64,000 nt of DNA from Variovorax paradoxus (GTDB lineage Bacteria > Pseudomonadota > Gammaproteobacteria > Burkholderiales > Burkholderiaceae_C), in contig NZ_CP123990.1 of the NCBI RefSeq assembly GCF_029919115.1, forward strand, positions 1,612,001 to 1,676,000, given 5' to 3'. The notes under the pieces are model-generated. The model was not told the origin of the DNA, searched no databases, and was given only the letters and a program-made list of their open reading frames with translations. Shown here piece after piece: positions 53,075-61,625 of the stretch. The position numbers and the translations under genes are program-made. Within the stretch, counting starts at the first letter, position 1, and each line of letters opens with the position of its first letter.

Positions 53075-54130
53075 ATGGACGAAAAGCCCTCCGCCATCTT
53101 GCGCATCGACACCGATGCGCTGTCGGCACGTGACAAGTTTGCGTTCTGGGCTGAAGAAATGGGCACCAAGCGCGGCTTCACAAGCTATGACAGTCCGGAG
53201 CGCGCGACATTCCGCCAGGAACTGTCGATCGTTGATGCAAACGGCGTAACGTTCATGCGGGCCAAGGGAAGCCCGCTGGACGTCTACCGAGGCATGCCCA
53301 GCCGCATACAGGAAGCCGCCGACTACCCTTTCCATCTGCTGCTCAAGCTGAACAACGGGTTTACCACCAGCGAGCAGCGGGGCCGCAGCGCCACCATCGG
53401 TGTCAACGACATGTTGATCATCGACTCCAATGAAGCCATGCGGCTGTGCTCGCACCACGGTACCGACGCGTGGATCATCGGGTTGTCGCAATCGCTGGTC
53501 ACGCGCTGGTTGCCCGATGCGAAAAACGCCGCGGCTGTGGCGCTCAAGGGCGACAAGGGGTGGACGAGTGTCCTGGCGGGCTACCTGCGCGCCATGAGCC
53601 TGGAACATCTGAATGCGGCTGCAAGCCCGTTCGAGCGCGAACTGGTCGGTGAACATGTGCTGTCGATGCTGTCGATGGCGCTCTCTCAGAACAAGCTGGC
53701 GCACGACGCCGAAGAGGTGTCCGCGCGCGACCGCGCACTGCATGCCCGAATGCGGATGTGGATCCGCGATCACTATGCGGACCCGGAGATCAGCGCGGCA
53801 AAGCTCGCGGCCGATTTCAATGTCTCGGTGCGCTATGTGCACAAGGCCTTCGCCAGTGCCGGACACGGCATGACATTCCTGGGTGCGGTGCAGCACGAGC
53901 GCATGGAGGCCGCCATGCGGATGCTGCGTACCTCCGGCATCTCGAATACGCAGGTTTCGCAAATCGCCTACAGCTGCGGCTTCACAGATCCCGCCTACTT
54001 CGGGCTGGTGTTTCGCAAGCACAGAGGCTGCTCACCCGGCGCATTTGCAAAGATGCATGGCTTGTTGGGCCCGAGCCTGGATTTGCCGGCAGCAGCCGCC
54101 GCACCGCCGGGCCTGGTGCTTCTTCGGTAA
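53075..54130 (+). CDS. AraC-family regulator (paralogue C)
   Basis: A 351-residue regulator parallel to paralogue A: N-terminal domain with SARDKFAFWAEEMGTKRGFT, YPFHLLLKLNNGFTTSEQRG, DAWIIGLSQSLVTRWLPDAK, and an intact C-terminal AraC domain (ISAAKLAADFNVSVRYVHKA, NTQVSQIAYSCGFTDPAYFG, LVFRKHRGCSPGAF). The 20-residue block HYADPEISAAKLAADFNVSV is almost the same in A (NHADPEISAAKLAKHFHSSA), showing recent common ancestry. The start is taken as ATG 53075, where similarity begins; ATG 53018 is an alternative. The H4MPT operon follows 144 bases downstream on the same strand. Confidence 0.87.
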   Translation: MDEKPSAILRIDTDALSARDKFAFWAEEMGTKRGFTSYDSPERATFRQELSIVDANGVTFMRAKGSPLDVYRGMPSRIQEAADYPFHLLLKLNNGFTTSEQRGRSATIGVNDMLIIDSNEAMRLCSHHGTDAWIIGLSQSLVTRWLPDAKNAAAVALKGDKGWTSVLAGYLRAMSLEHLNAAASPFERELVGEHVLSMLSMALSQNKLAHDAEEVSARDRALHARMRMWIRDHYADPEISAAKLAADFNVSVRYVHKAFASAGHGMTFLGAVQHERMEAAMRMLRTSGISNTQVSQIAYSCGFTDPAYFGLVFRKHRGCSPGAFAKMHGLLGPSLDLPAAAAAPPGLVLLR

Positions 54131-54175
54131 CACGCGCGGCCGCATTGCGGCAGGCGTCTTTCGCCAAGGGGCGGA

Positions 54176-54192
54176 CGTGACACATTGTCACG
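54176..54192. promoter_or_regulatory. 17-bp palindrome upstream of the H4MPT operon
   Basis: CGTGACA-CAT-TGTCACG is a perfect dyad with 7-base arms, 82 bases before the beta-RFAP synthase gene. Immediately after it, TGGGACATCGCCCGC (54197-54211) has the GG-N10-GC spacing of a sigma-54 promoter, although the -12 half is poor. The palindrome would be a suitable upstream activator site for the sigma-54 activator encoded at 61925. The link is inferred. Confidence 0.5.
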
Positions 54193-54273
54193 CTCCTGGG
54201 ACATCGCCCGCCCTCGGCGCGCGGCCAATGCGCCGTGCCACCGGGTAAGCACACGGACGGAACGGCCCTTGCT

Positions 54274-55362
54274 ATGACAAGCAGGTCCATGACTTCGCCC
54301 CGCAGCCCAAACCCGCCCATGACCTCCGCCGACTTTGCCGTTGCTCCGCGGCACGACCTGAGTCTTCGCAAGGTGAGCGTGAGTGCTCCCGGGCGGCTGC
54401 ACCTCGGTTTTCTCGATCCCTCCGGCTCACTGGGGCGCTCGTTCGGGAGCCTCGGCGTGGTCATCGACGGCTTTACCACTGAAGTGGAGCTCACGGCATC
54501 CGAGTCGGACAACCTCACGGGCGACACGCCGGCCGCCGAGGCAGAGCTTGAACGGGCCGCAGCCCACCTCGAACGGCTCAGGCAGCGCAGCGGATGCCAT
54601 GCGCCGCTGTCATTGCGGCTGCGCCGGGTGCTCCCGGCGCACGCGGGTTTTGGCTCGGGCACACAGTTGGCGTCGGCCATCGGGCGCGCCTTTGCCGAGT
54701 GGCACGGGCTCGATTTGGACACCGCCACGCTGGCGCAATGGCTCGGCCGCGGACTGCGCTCGGGCATCGGAATCGCGGGTTTCGATGTGGGCGGCCTGCT
54801 GCTCGATGGCGGTCCCGGCCCCGGTGGTTTGCCCGCACCGCTCCTGTCGCGCATTGCTTTTCCGCCGGCGTGGCGCATCGTGGTCGTGCAAGACCCGGCG
54901 CATCGCGGCCTTTCGGGCGGCGAAGAGAAAAAAGCCATTGCAGCCCTGCCACCGTTGCCGCAAGCGGCCGCCGCAGAGATCTGCCACCAAGTCTTGATGC
55001 GCGTTCTGCCTGGCGCTGCAGCTACGGAGTTTGCGCCGTTCGCTGCGGGCATCAACCGCATGCAGCAGTTGCTGGGCGAGCACTTTGCGCCGGCGCAGGG
55101 CGGCATCTTCACCAGTGCAGCGGTCGCGCGGCTGATGCAATGGTTTGCGGATGCGAGCCGCGCCGGCGGCGCTGCCATTGGCCAAAGCTCATGGGGGCCC
55201 ACCGGCTTTGCCATTGTGCCGACGGAAGCACAGGCTCAACTGCTCGTGGATGCCGCGCGGGCCTCTGAACGCGCCGGGCCGCAACTGGAGCTGCACATTG
55301 TCTCGGGCCGCAACAGCGGCGCGGTGGTGCAAGACCGCATCGCGCAGCCACGCGCGTGTTGA
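54274..55362 (+). CDS. Beta-ribofuranosylaminobenzene 5'-phosphate synthase family protein
   Basis: A GHMP-kinase-fold enzyme (up to 362 residues) that joins PRPP and 4-aminobenzoate (or 4-hydroxybenzoate) with loss of CO2 in the first committed step of methanopterin synthesis. The N-terminal VSVSAPGRLHLGFLDPSGSL and the central LPAHAGFGSGTQLASAIGRA are typical of the bacterial RFAP synthase group; GLRSGIGIAGFDVGGLLLDG follows. It is the first gene of an eight-gene H4MPT cluster. Three in-frame ATGs (54274, 54289, 54319) are possible; the conserved domain begins only at about 54376, so the true start is unsettled. Confidence 0.87.
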   Translation: MTSRSMTSPRSPNPPMTSADFAVAPRHDLSLRKVSVSAPGRLHLGFLDPSGSLGRSFGSLGVVIDGFTTEVELTASESDNLTGDTPAAEAELERAAAHLERLRQRSGCHAPLSLRLRRVLPAHAGFGSGTQLASAIGRAFAEWHGLDLDTATLAQWLGRGLRSGIGIAGFDVGGLLLDGGPGPGGLPAPLLSRIAFPPAWRIVVVQDPAHRGLSGGEEKKAIAALPPLPQAAAAEICHQVLMRVLPGAAATEFAPFAAGINRMQQLLGEHFAPAQGGIFTSAAVARLMQWFADASRAGGAAIGQSSWGPTGFAIVPTEAQAQLLVDAARASERAGPQLELHIVSGRNSGAVVQDRIAQPRAC

Positions 55363-55410
55363 ATCCGCCCAATCTCTTCTCTCACACACACCAACACCAC
55401 GCAGGCTCAC

Positions 55411-56328
55411 ATGGAACGTCCCCGCATCCTTCACATGTTCACCCCCGGTCCGCAGATGAGTCCTTTCGACATCAACATGGCGGCGGACGCGGGTTATCAG
55501 ATCATCGTGCCTTACTGCGACGTGGCGCTCGACCGCATCACGGGGCTGACGCAAGACACCATTTTTTCGCGCGGACCCAAGGGCGTTGCCCGCACAGGCA
55601 TCTTCATTGGCGGGCGCGACGCCCAGTTGGCCGCCGACATGCTCGAGCGTGCAAGAACCTCGATGGTCAAGCCCTTCATCGTCTCGCTCATGGCCGACCC
55701 CAGCGGCGCCTATACCACGGCCGCGGCCATGGTGGCGTGTGTAGAAGCTGCGTTGAAGCGCCACCATGCCCAAGGGCTCGAAGGCCAGCGCGTGGTGATC
55801 CTCGGCGGTACGGGCCCGGTCGGGCGCGTGGCCGGCGTCATTGCAGCGCAGGCCGGTGCCGACGTGTACCTGTCCAGCCGCAATGGCATCGATGCCGCGC
55901 AAGAAGCGGCGGACGAAACCGGCAATCGCTTCGGTGTGAAGCTGCATGGCCTTTCAGGCGGCGACCCCGATGCCGTGCGCCGCTCCATTGCCGATGCCGA
56001 CGTGCTGCTGGCCTGCGCCGCCGCCGGCGTGCAGGTGGTGTCGAGCGATGCGCTTGCTGCGGCAACGCGGCTCAAGGTTGCTGCCGACGTGAATGCGGTG
56101 CCTCCTGAAGGCATTGCCGGTGTCGGCGTGATGGACGACGCCAAGCCGCTCGCGGGCACGCAAGCGGTGGGCATCGGCGCGCTGGCCGTGGGCAACGTCA
56201 AGTACCAGACGCAGCATCGCCTGCTGGTGCAGATGTGCGAGGCCGAGAAAGCGCAGGTGCTGAGCTTTGCCGAGGCCTTTGCGGTCGCGCGCGCGTTCCT
56301 GGTCGAGCAGGCCGCGAAGGTGTCTTGA
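55411..56328 (+). CDS. mtdB: NAD(P)-dependent methylene-tetrahydromethanopterin dehydrogenase
   Basis: A 305-residue enzyme that oxidises methylene-H4MPT to methenyl-H4MPT with NAD(P)+. The N-terminus ILHMFTPGPQMSPFDINMAA and the stretch YCDVALDRITGLTQDTIFSR form the pterin side. The Rossmann motif VVILGGTGPVGRVAGVIAAQ lies near residue 130. The C-terminal VGIGALAVGNVKYQTQHRLL is also typical. The order beta-RFAP synthase, mtdB, ATP-grasp, mch is that of methylotrophic H4MPT clusters. It starts 48 bases after the previous gene and ends 20 bases before the next ATG. Confidence 0.93.
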   Translation: MERPRILHMFTPGPQMSPFDINMAADAGYQIIVPYCDVALDRITGLTQDTIFSRGPKGVARTGIFIGGRDAQLAADMLERARTSMVKPFIVSLMADPSGAYTTAAAMVACVEAALKRHHAQGLEGQRVVILGGTGPVGRVAGVIAAQAGADVYLSSRNGIDAAQEAADETGNRFGVKLHGLSGGDPDAVRRSIADADVLLACAAAGVQVVSSDALAAATRLKVAADVNAVPPEGIAGVGVMDDAKPLAGTQAVGIGALAVGNVKYQTQHRLLVQMCEAEKAQVLSFAEAFAVARAFLVEQAAKVS

Positions 56329-56348
56329 CAGCCACGCCCGTCCGCGAG

Positions 56349-57497
56349 ATGCAGACCATTGCCGTCGCAGCCATCTCGGCGCGCGCCATGGCCGAGGCAG
56401 CGGCGAACGACGGCTTCAACGTCGTCGCGCTCGACCTGTTCGGCGACGTCGATACACGCCGTGCCGCATCGCGGTGGGAGCCAATCGGCACGCCCGGCAG
56501 CTTGCACATCGACACGGCAAGCACGTTGGCCGCATTGCGCCGGCTGGCCGAAGAAGGCGAGGGCGGCCAACCGGTGGCGGGCTGGATCGCAGGCAGCGGC
56601 TTCGAAGGCGAGCCTGGCTTGCTCGAACAGGGCGCGGCCGTGCTGCCCCTGATCGGCACCGCACCCAGCGCCGTGCGCCGCCTGCGGGACCCGGCCAGCT
56701 TCTTCGGATTTCTTCGAACGCGCGTAATGCCCTACCCGCAGGTGCTGCTGGAACCTCCAGAGGACCCCGCCGGATGGCTGATGAAAGACGCCCATGGCTG
56801 CGGCGGCTGGCATGTTCGCCATGCGCCGTGGTCGGTGGAAGAGCCGCTGTCTTCGCATGACTACTTCCAGCGCGAGATGCCGGGCCAGCCGATGTCCGCC
56901 ACCTTCATTGCCAACGGAAGTGATGTTCATGTGCTCGGCTTCAATGAAATGACCGTGCGGCCCTTCGGCGCGCGGCCTTTCGTATTCTGCGGCGCAATCG
57001 GGCCCGTGCGCGTGCCAGAGAACATTGCGACGCGTGTGATCGAGATCGCACGCGCATTGACCGCGGAGTTCGAACTGCGCGGCCTGTGCAGCCTCGACTT
57101 CATGCGCGATGGCGAGGCCATTGGCGTGCTCGAAGTCAATCCCAGGCCGCCAGCGAGCATGAGCCTTTACCGCCGGCCGCCAGGTGTGCCGGGCCTCATG
57201 CAAGCTCACCTGCGCGCCTGCCTGCATGGCGAGTTGCCCGCGATGCCTCCGCACCGCCAAGACATCGAGGGCATCGAAATCGTCTTCGCGCCGCGACCCA
57301 TGCAACTCGACGAGGCCGCGGCGCGGGAGCTCGTCGAGTGGCCGGGCATCCGCGACATTCCGGGCGCCGGCCAGCGTTTCGATATCGACGACCCCCTGTG
57401 CACCTTGACCGCGAGCGGAGCCACCGCGGACGAGGTGCGTTCCCGTCTCGGCGAAAGCCGCGAGCGGCTGCTGCACTTAATGGAGACATTGGCATGA
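56349..57497 (+). CDS. ATP-grasp protein of the H4MPT cluster
   Basis: A 382-residue ATP-grasp-fold protein. The core is seen in SAVRRLRDPASFFGFLRTRV, GWLMKDAHGCGGWHVRHAPW (nucleotide-binding glycine loop), YFQREMPGQPMSATFIANGS and GLCSLDFMRDGEAIGVLEVN, ending with PRPP for metal binding. Homologues are conserved in bacterial H4MPT gene clusters and are needed for formaldehyde oxidation there, probably in cofactor assembly; the exact ligation is not settled. ATG 56349 was chosen; a TTG at 56325 overlapping the mtdB stop would add eight residues. The stop overlaps the mch ATG. Confidence 0.85.
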   Translation: MQTIAVAAISARAMAEAAANDGFNVVALDLFGDVDTRRAASRWEPIGTPGSLHIDTASTLAALRRLAEEGEGGQPVAGWIAGSGFEGEPGLLEQGAAVLPLIGTAPSAVRRLRDPASFFGFLRTRVMPYPQVLLEPPEDPAGWLMKDAHGCGGWHVRHAPWSVEEPLSSHDYFQREMPGQPMSATFIANGSDVHVLGFNEMTVRPFGARPFVFCGAIGPVRVPENIATRVIEIARALTAEFELRGLCSLDFMRDGEAIGVLEVNPRPPASMSLYRRPPGVPGLMQAHLRACLHGELPAMPPHRQDIEGIEIVFAPRPMQLDEAAARELVEWPGIRDIPGAGQRFDIDDPLCTLTASGATADEVRSRLGESRERLLHLMETLA

Positions 57498-58501
57498 GCA
57501 ACACACCACCGCCGGCCGCCGCCGAGGGCCTGAGCGTCAACCGGATGGCGCGGCCGCTGGTCGAACGCCTGCTGCACGATGCCGATGCGCTCGGATTGCA
57601 AGTGCGCCGCGACGAAAGCGGCGTACACATCGTCGATGCCGGCATTGCGGCGCCGGGCACGGTTGAAGCCGGCTTGCGCATCGGCGAAATCTGCATGGGC
57701 GGCCTCGGCCATGTCGGCCTGCGCAGCGGCAGCCACGCCGAGGGCTGGCCCACATGGCTCGATGTGCGCAGCTCGCAGCCCGTGCTGGCTTGCCTCGGCA
57801 GCCAGTACGCCGGCTGGAGCCTGTCGGCAACCAAGGAAGAAACCGGCGGCAAGAAGTTCTTTTCGCTCGGCTCCGGCCCGGCGCGCGCGCTCGCGGTAAA
57901 AGAAAAACTGTTTGCCGAACTGAATTACCGCGACCACGCAGACTGCGGCGTGCTGGTGCTCGAGGTCGACCGCCCGCCGCCGAGAATCGTCATCGACAAG
58001 CTGCTGCGCGATTGCAACCTGGCCGCAGACGCGCTCACGCTGATCCTCACGCCCACCACCAGCCTTGCAGGCACCACGCAGGTGGTGGCACGCGTGCTCG
58101 AGGTGGCGCTGCACAAGTCGCACGAGCTGGGTTTTACGCTTGCCAACATTGTCGATGGGGCAGGCACCGCACCGCTGCCTTCGCCCAGTGCCGATGGCGT
58201 CGAGGCGATGGGGCGCACCAACGATTCCATTCTCTACGGCGGCCGCGTGCACCTCACCGTGCGCGGCGACGACCAGGCTGCACGCGAGTTGGCCCGCGCA
58301 TTGCCTTCTCGCAACTCGCACGACCACGGCCGCTCGTTCGCACACATCTTCAAGGAGGTCGAGTACGACTTCTACAAGATTGACGGCGCGTTGTTCGCAC
58401 CCGCCGAAGTCTGGGTGAGCAACATCGACAGCGGCAACACATGGCACGGCGGCGCACCCGATATGGCGCTGCTGCAGCGTCTGTGGCTGCAGGAAGCATG
58501 A
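57494..58501 (+). CDS. mch: Methenyltetrahydromethanopterin cyclohydrolase
   Basis: A 335-residue enzyme that hydrolyses methenyl-H4MPT to formyl-H4MPT. Family features: SVNRMARPLVERLLHDADAL at the N-terminus, GEICMGGLGHVGLRSGSHAE, VRSSQPVLACLGSQYAGWSL, FFSLGSGPARALAVKEKLFA, and GRTNDSILYGGRVHLTVRGD. Length is normal. The ATG overlaps the upstream stop (ATGA), and an RimK-like gene follows 10 bases later, so translation is coupled through this block. Confidence 0.94.
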   Translation: MSNTPPPAAAEGLSVNRMARPLVERLLHDADALGLQVRRDESGVHIVDAGIAAPGTVEAGLRIGEICMGGLGHVGLRSGSHAEGWPTWLDVRSSQPVLACLGSQYAGWSLSATKEETGGKKFFSLGSGPARALAVKEKLFAELNYRDHADCGVLVLEVDRPPPRIVIDKLLRDCNLAADALTLILTPTTSLAGTTQVVARVLEVALHKSHELGFTLANIVDGAGTAPLPSPSADGVEAMGRTNDSILYGGRVHLTVRGDDQAARELARALPSRNSHDHGRSFAHIFKEVEYDFYKIDGALFAPAEVWVSNIDSGNTWHGGAPDMALLQRLWLQEA

Positions 58502-58511
58502 GGGTGGCCCG

Positions 58512-59468
58512 ATGACCACGCGCATTGCCATCATGACTGACGAGATCGGCTGGCACACCCGCCAGCTGCAAGCCGCATTGCGCGCACGCGGCGCAGTGGG
58601 CCGCTGCGTCGACCTTGCCGACTGCAACATCGATACGTCCGCTGCCTGGCACGGCCTTGTCATTCCTGGCTATGGCCGCGAGCTGCCCGATGCGGTGCTG
58701 GTGCGCGGCATTGCCGGCGGAAGCTTCGAGCAGGTGACCAAGCGCCTGGGCGTGCTGCATGCGCTTCGCGAGCTTGGTGTGCCGGTCTACAACGATGCGC
58801 GCGCCATCGAGCGTTCGGTCGACAAGTCGATGACCAGTCTGCTGCTGCATGCCGCGCGCATTCCCGCACCTGCTACATGGGCCACCGAGTCGGCTGCGCA
58901 GGCCAGGCGCATTGCGATGCGCGAAACGGCCGCAGGGCGCGCGCTGGTAATCAAGCCCCTGTTCGGCTCGCAAGGCAAAGACCTGCAACTTGTCGGTGAG
59001 GTAGACGGCGTGCACCACCCCATGCCCGACACCGACGCCCGCTATGCAGGCCTTGCGTATCTGCAGCGCTTTGTGCCACCGTTGGACTCGCCCGGTTTCG
59101 ACTGGCGCGTTCTGGTGGTGGGCGGGCGTGCCATTACCGCGATGCGGCGCGTCAGCACGCACTGGGTTCACAACGTGGCCCAAGGCGCGCGCTGCGAGCC
59201 GGCCGACCTGGAACCCACGCTCGCGCAAATGGCAGAAGGTGCGGCCCATGCGCTCGACATGGACTACGCGGGGGTAGACCTCATTGCAGCCGCCAGCGGG
59301 CCGAAGATCCAGGTGCTGGAGGTGAACGGCGTGGCAGCGTGGCAGGGGCTGCAGCGGGTCACGGGCTTCAACATCGCCCGCGCCATTGTCGACGACCTGC
59401 TCGATCGCAAGATGGCGCAGACCCGCAGCCGCGTGCAAGAAAGCCTGCCCCCGGAGCGCCGGGCCTGA
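58512..59468 (+). CDS. RimK/MptN-like ATP-grasp ligase of H4MPT biosynthesis
   Basis: A 318-residue ATP-grasp enzyme of the RimK type, which joins glutamate to an acceptor. Landmarks: IAIMTDEIGWHTRQLQAALR, GVPVYNDARAIERSVDKSMT, GRALVIKPLFGSQGKDLQLV (glycine loop), FDWRVLVVGGRAITAMRRVS and DYAGVDLIAAASGPKIQVLE followed by VNG. The archaeal relative MptN adds glutamate to tetrahydromethanopterin; a similar tail modification is likely but not shown. ATG 58512 follows a GGGTGGCCC stretch. Two bases separate its stop from the next ATG. Confidence 0.87.
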   Translation: MTTRIAIMTDEIGWHTRQLQAALRARGAVGRCVDLADCNIDTSAAWHGLVIPGYGRELPDAVLVRGIAGGSFEQVTKRLGVLHALRELGVPVYNDARAIERSVDKSMTSLLLHAARIPAPATWATESAAQARRIAMRETAAGRALVIKPLFGSQGKDLQLVGEVDGVHHPMPDTDARYAGLAYLQRFVPPLDSPGFDWRVLVVGGRAITAMRRVSTHWVHNVAQGARCEPADLEPTLAQMAEGAAHALDMDYAGVDLIAAASGPKIQVLEVNGVAAWQGLQRVTGFNIARAIVDDLLDRKMAQTRSRVQESLPPERRA

Positions 59469-59648
59469 CGATGAACGCCCGGCAGGCGGCCATCGAACGG
59501 GCGCGTGCCTGCTTCCTGCGCGCCTGCTGGCTCGATGTTGCAGTGCGCAAACCCGGCAACGTCAGCCGCGACTCGCCCGGCCACCGCATGCAGGCCTCGA
59601 TGTTCATCGACAGCGCAAAGGCATCGGCAGGCCCGCTGTTCGCGCCCG

Positions 59649-59782
59649 GGCTGCGCGCAGGCGAACGCATCGAAGCCGCTGTAGAGGCCACTTGGGCGGT
59701 GGCGGGGTGCAACACGGCTGCGCGCAGGCGAACGCATCGAAGCCGCTGTAGAGGCCACTTGGGCGGTGGCGGGGTGCAACAC
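59649..59782. repeat. Perfect 67-bp tandem duplication (first)
   Basis: Unit 59649-59715 is repeated without a gap or mismatch at 59716-59782. Because 67 is not a multiple of three, it shifts the frame of the CitG-like gene after AVAGCNT. Identity stops exactly at both outer edges. Confidence 0.97.
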
Positions 59783-59945
59783 CAACCTCGGCATTCTGTT
59801 GTTGTGCGCACCCATTGCGCTGGCCGTGGAGCAGAACCCCGCCGCAGCAACGCCGGCTGCATTGCGGGCGGCCGTGGAGTCCGTGCTGGCCACCCTTGAC
59901 CTCGACGATGCCCGCGCGGCCTACCGGGCCATTGCGCGCGCCCAC

Positions 59946-60081
59946 CCGGGCGGCCTTGGAAGCGCGCGGCAAGAAGACGTGCACGACGCCCCCTCCGTCG
60001 ACCTGCGCGCAGCCGGGCGGCCTTGGAAGCGCGCGGCAAGAAGACGTGCACGACGCCCCCTCCGTCGACCTGCGCGCAGCC
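59946..60081. repeat. Perfect 67-bp tandem duplication (second)
   Basis: Unit 59946-60012 is repeated at 60013-60079, with two further matching bases to 60081. The period, 67, equals that of the first duplication although the sequences are unrelated. It shifts the frame again after APSVDLRAA. Confidence 0.97.
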
Positions 60082-60626
60082 ATGGCGCTTGCGGCCGACC
60101 GCGACCTCATCGCGCGCCAATACCGGGACGGCTTCGCGGACCTTTTCGCGCTGGCGTTCCAGGTGCCGGTGTACCAGGCGGGCTTGGGCAACGCGCCGGC
60201 CGACGTCGAAGCGCCTCCCGATGCAGCCACTGTGGCTTCCGTCCAACGGCTTTACCTGGCTTGCCTGGGCGCGTTTCCCGATTCACACATTGTTCGAAAA
60301 CACGGCTGGCGCGTGGCACAGACTGTCATGACGGCGGCGCAGGCCTGGCGCGAGCGCGCCGGAGACGGCGTGGTGCTCGATGCGGACCCGGAATTCGCCG
60401 CGTGGGACGTTTCGCTCAAGGCTGCAGGCGTCAACCCGGGAACCAGCGCCGATTTCACCGTGGCGGCGCTGCTGCTGTCGGGTTGGATCCGCTCGTGCGC
60501 GGCGCCTGCCCGCGGACCCGCGGGTGGATGGCACGGATCGTGATAACCATGGCATTGCGCTGGTCGTTCTGACCGGTGTCGTAATGACCCTAACCACCTT
60601 GGACCTCTAAGAGGAGACCCGAAACC

Positions 60627-61139
60627 ATGGCAAAAATAGATCGACTGATGGTGGGCGAATCGCTCGTCGGCGACGGCAACGAAGTAGCCCATATCGACCT
60701 GATCATCGGGCCGCGCGGAAGCGCCGCCGAGACCGCCTTCGCCAACGCGTTGACGAACAACAAGGACGGCTTCACCTCGCTGCTCGCAGTGGTGGCGCCC
60801 AACCTGCTGACCAAGCCGGCCACGGTGATGTTCAACAAAGTGACCATCAAAGGCGCCAAACAGGCGGTGCAGATGTTCGGTCCGGCACAGCGCGCCGTGG
60901 CACTGGCGGTGGCCGACAGCGTCGAGGACGGCACCATTCCCATGGCCGAGGCCGACAACCTCTTCATCTGCGTGGGCGTGTTCATCCACTGGCTTGCCGA
61001 CGACGACAAGAAGATCCAGGACTACAACTATCAGGCTACGCGCGAAGCCATCCAAAGGGCTGTAGCAGGCTCGCCGACAGCGGCTGAAGTGGTCGACAAG
61101 AAGGGCACCACGGCACACCCGTTCGCCGCGCACCTTTGA
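60627..61139 (+). CDS. fae: Formaldehyde-activating enzyme
   Basis: A 170-residue enzyme that condenses formaldehyde with H4MPT to methylene-H4MPT, the entry step of the pathway whose next two enzymes are encoded upstream. It is very similar to methylotroph Fae: [20 protein letters not shown] with the conserved catalytic His (residue 22), [40 protein letters not shown], and [21 protein letters not shown] strong AGAGGAGA ribosome site precedes the ATG, suggesting high expression. A terminator follows directly after the stop. Confidence 0.96.
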   Translation: MAKIDRLMVGESLVGDGNEVAHIDLIIGPRGSAAETAFANALTNNKDGFTSLLAVVAPNLLTKPATVMFNKVTIKGAKQAVQMFGPAQRAVALAVADSVEDGTIPMAEADNLFICVGVFIHWLADDDKKIQDYNYQATREAIQRAVAGSPTAAEVVDKKGTTAHPFAAHL

Positions 61140-61151
61140 ATAGCTGAATGG

Positions 61152-61192
61152 AAGAAGCCGACGCGTGAACCGGGTCGGCTTCTTTCTTGTTG
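61152..61192 (+). terminator. Rho-independent terminator after fae
   Basis: AAGAAGCCGAC (61152-61162) pairs perfectly with GTCGGCTTCTT (61174-61184) around an 11-base loop, followed by TCTTGTTGTT. It starts 13 bases after the fae stop; its A-rich 5' side could also serve the convergent folB-like gene. Confidence 0.88.
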
Positions 61193-61193
61193 T

Positions 61194-61625
61194 TCAGCGT
61201 TTGGCGGGCACCATGCCGCTTGCGAGAAACTTCAGCACGGTTGCGCCATGAGTCGGCTTGAAGGCCCGGTGCGTTGCCGCGTGGCGCTCGATCTGCACAC
61301 CCACTGCCTGCACATCGTCGAACTTGCGCGGCTTCACCACCTTGACGCGTACCCAGCTGGCGTTGAACTCGTCGATCAGGATGTCGGCGATGGCCTCTGC
61401 AAAGGCCTCCAGCAGCTGCAGGCGGTGTTCCGCCATCAGGCGCAGCAGCCGCTCGCGCACCACGCCATAGTCGATGGTGTCGCCAATGCGGTCGGTGTCG
61501 CAGGCGCGTGCGCGGGGCAGACCGGCATGCACGTCGATGACCAGCGGCTGCGCGTGGTGCAGTTCCGATTCGTGGATGCCGATGACCGTGTTGCCGTGAA
61601 AGCCCTCGATGAAGATCAGGTCCAT
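61194..61625 (-). CDS. Dihydroneopterin aldolase family protein (FolB-like)
   Basis: A 143-residue T-fold enzyme. MDLIFIEGFHGNTVIGIHES, then IDVHAGLPRARACDTDRIGD, TIDYGVVRERLLRLMAEHRL and QLLEAFAEAIADILIDEF, fit FolB (7,8-dihydroneopterin aldolase), which cleaves the pterin side chain. Its place beside H4MPT genes suggests service to methanopterin synthesis, which needs a dihydroneopterin aldolase step, but folate synthesis is equally possible. ATG 61625 matches the conserved start; a TTG at 61709 with GGAGAC before it would add 28 residues. It is convergent with fae and divergent from the sigma-54 activator gene. Confidence 0.87.
   Translation of the reverse strand: MDLIFIEGFHGNTVIGIHESELHHAQPLVIDVHAGLPRARACDTDRIGDTIDYGVVRERLLRLMAEHRLQLLEAFAEAIADILIDEFNASWVRVKVVKPRKFDDVQAVGVQIERHAATHRAFKPTHGATVLKFLASGMVPAKR

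Larger units (their letters stand above)
59471..60543 (+). pseudogene. Triphosphoribosyl-dephospho-CoA synthase-like (CitG/MdcB) gene broken by two 67-bp duplications
   Basis: The reading frame starts MNARQAAIERARACFLRACW at ATG 59471 and has CitG-family segments (VRKPGNVSRDSPGHRMQASM, AVAGCNTNLGILLLCAPIAL, RDLIARQYRDGFADLFALAF). The frame shifts twice, after each of two perfect 67-bp tandem duplications (59649-59782 and 59946-60079). Removing one unit from each gives 939 bases, an uninterrupted 312-residue protein ending at 60543. CitG-like proteins of H4MPT clusters are required for the pathway in methylotrophs by an unknown reaction. Whether the duplications are real or come from assembly is open; they are equal in length, which favours an artefact. 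Confidence 0.85.
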
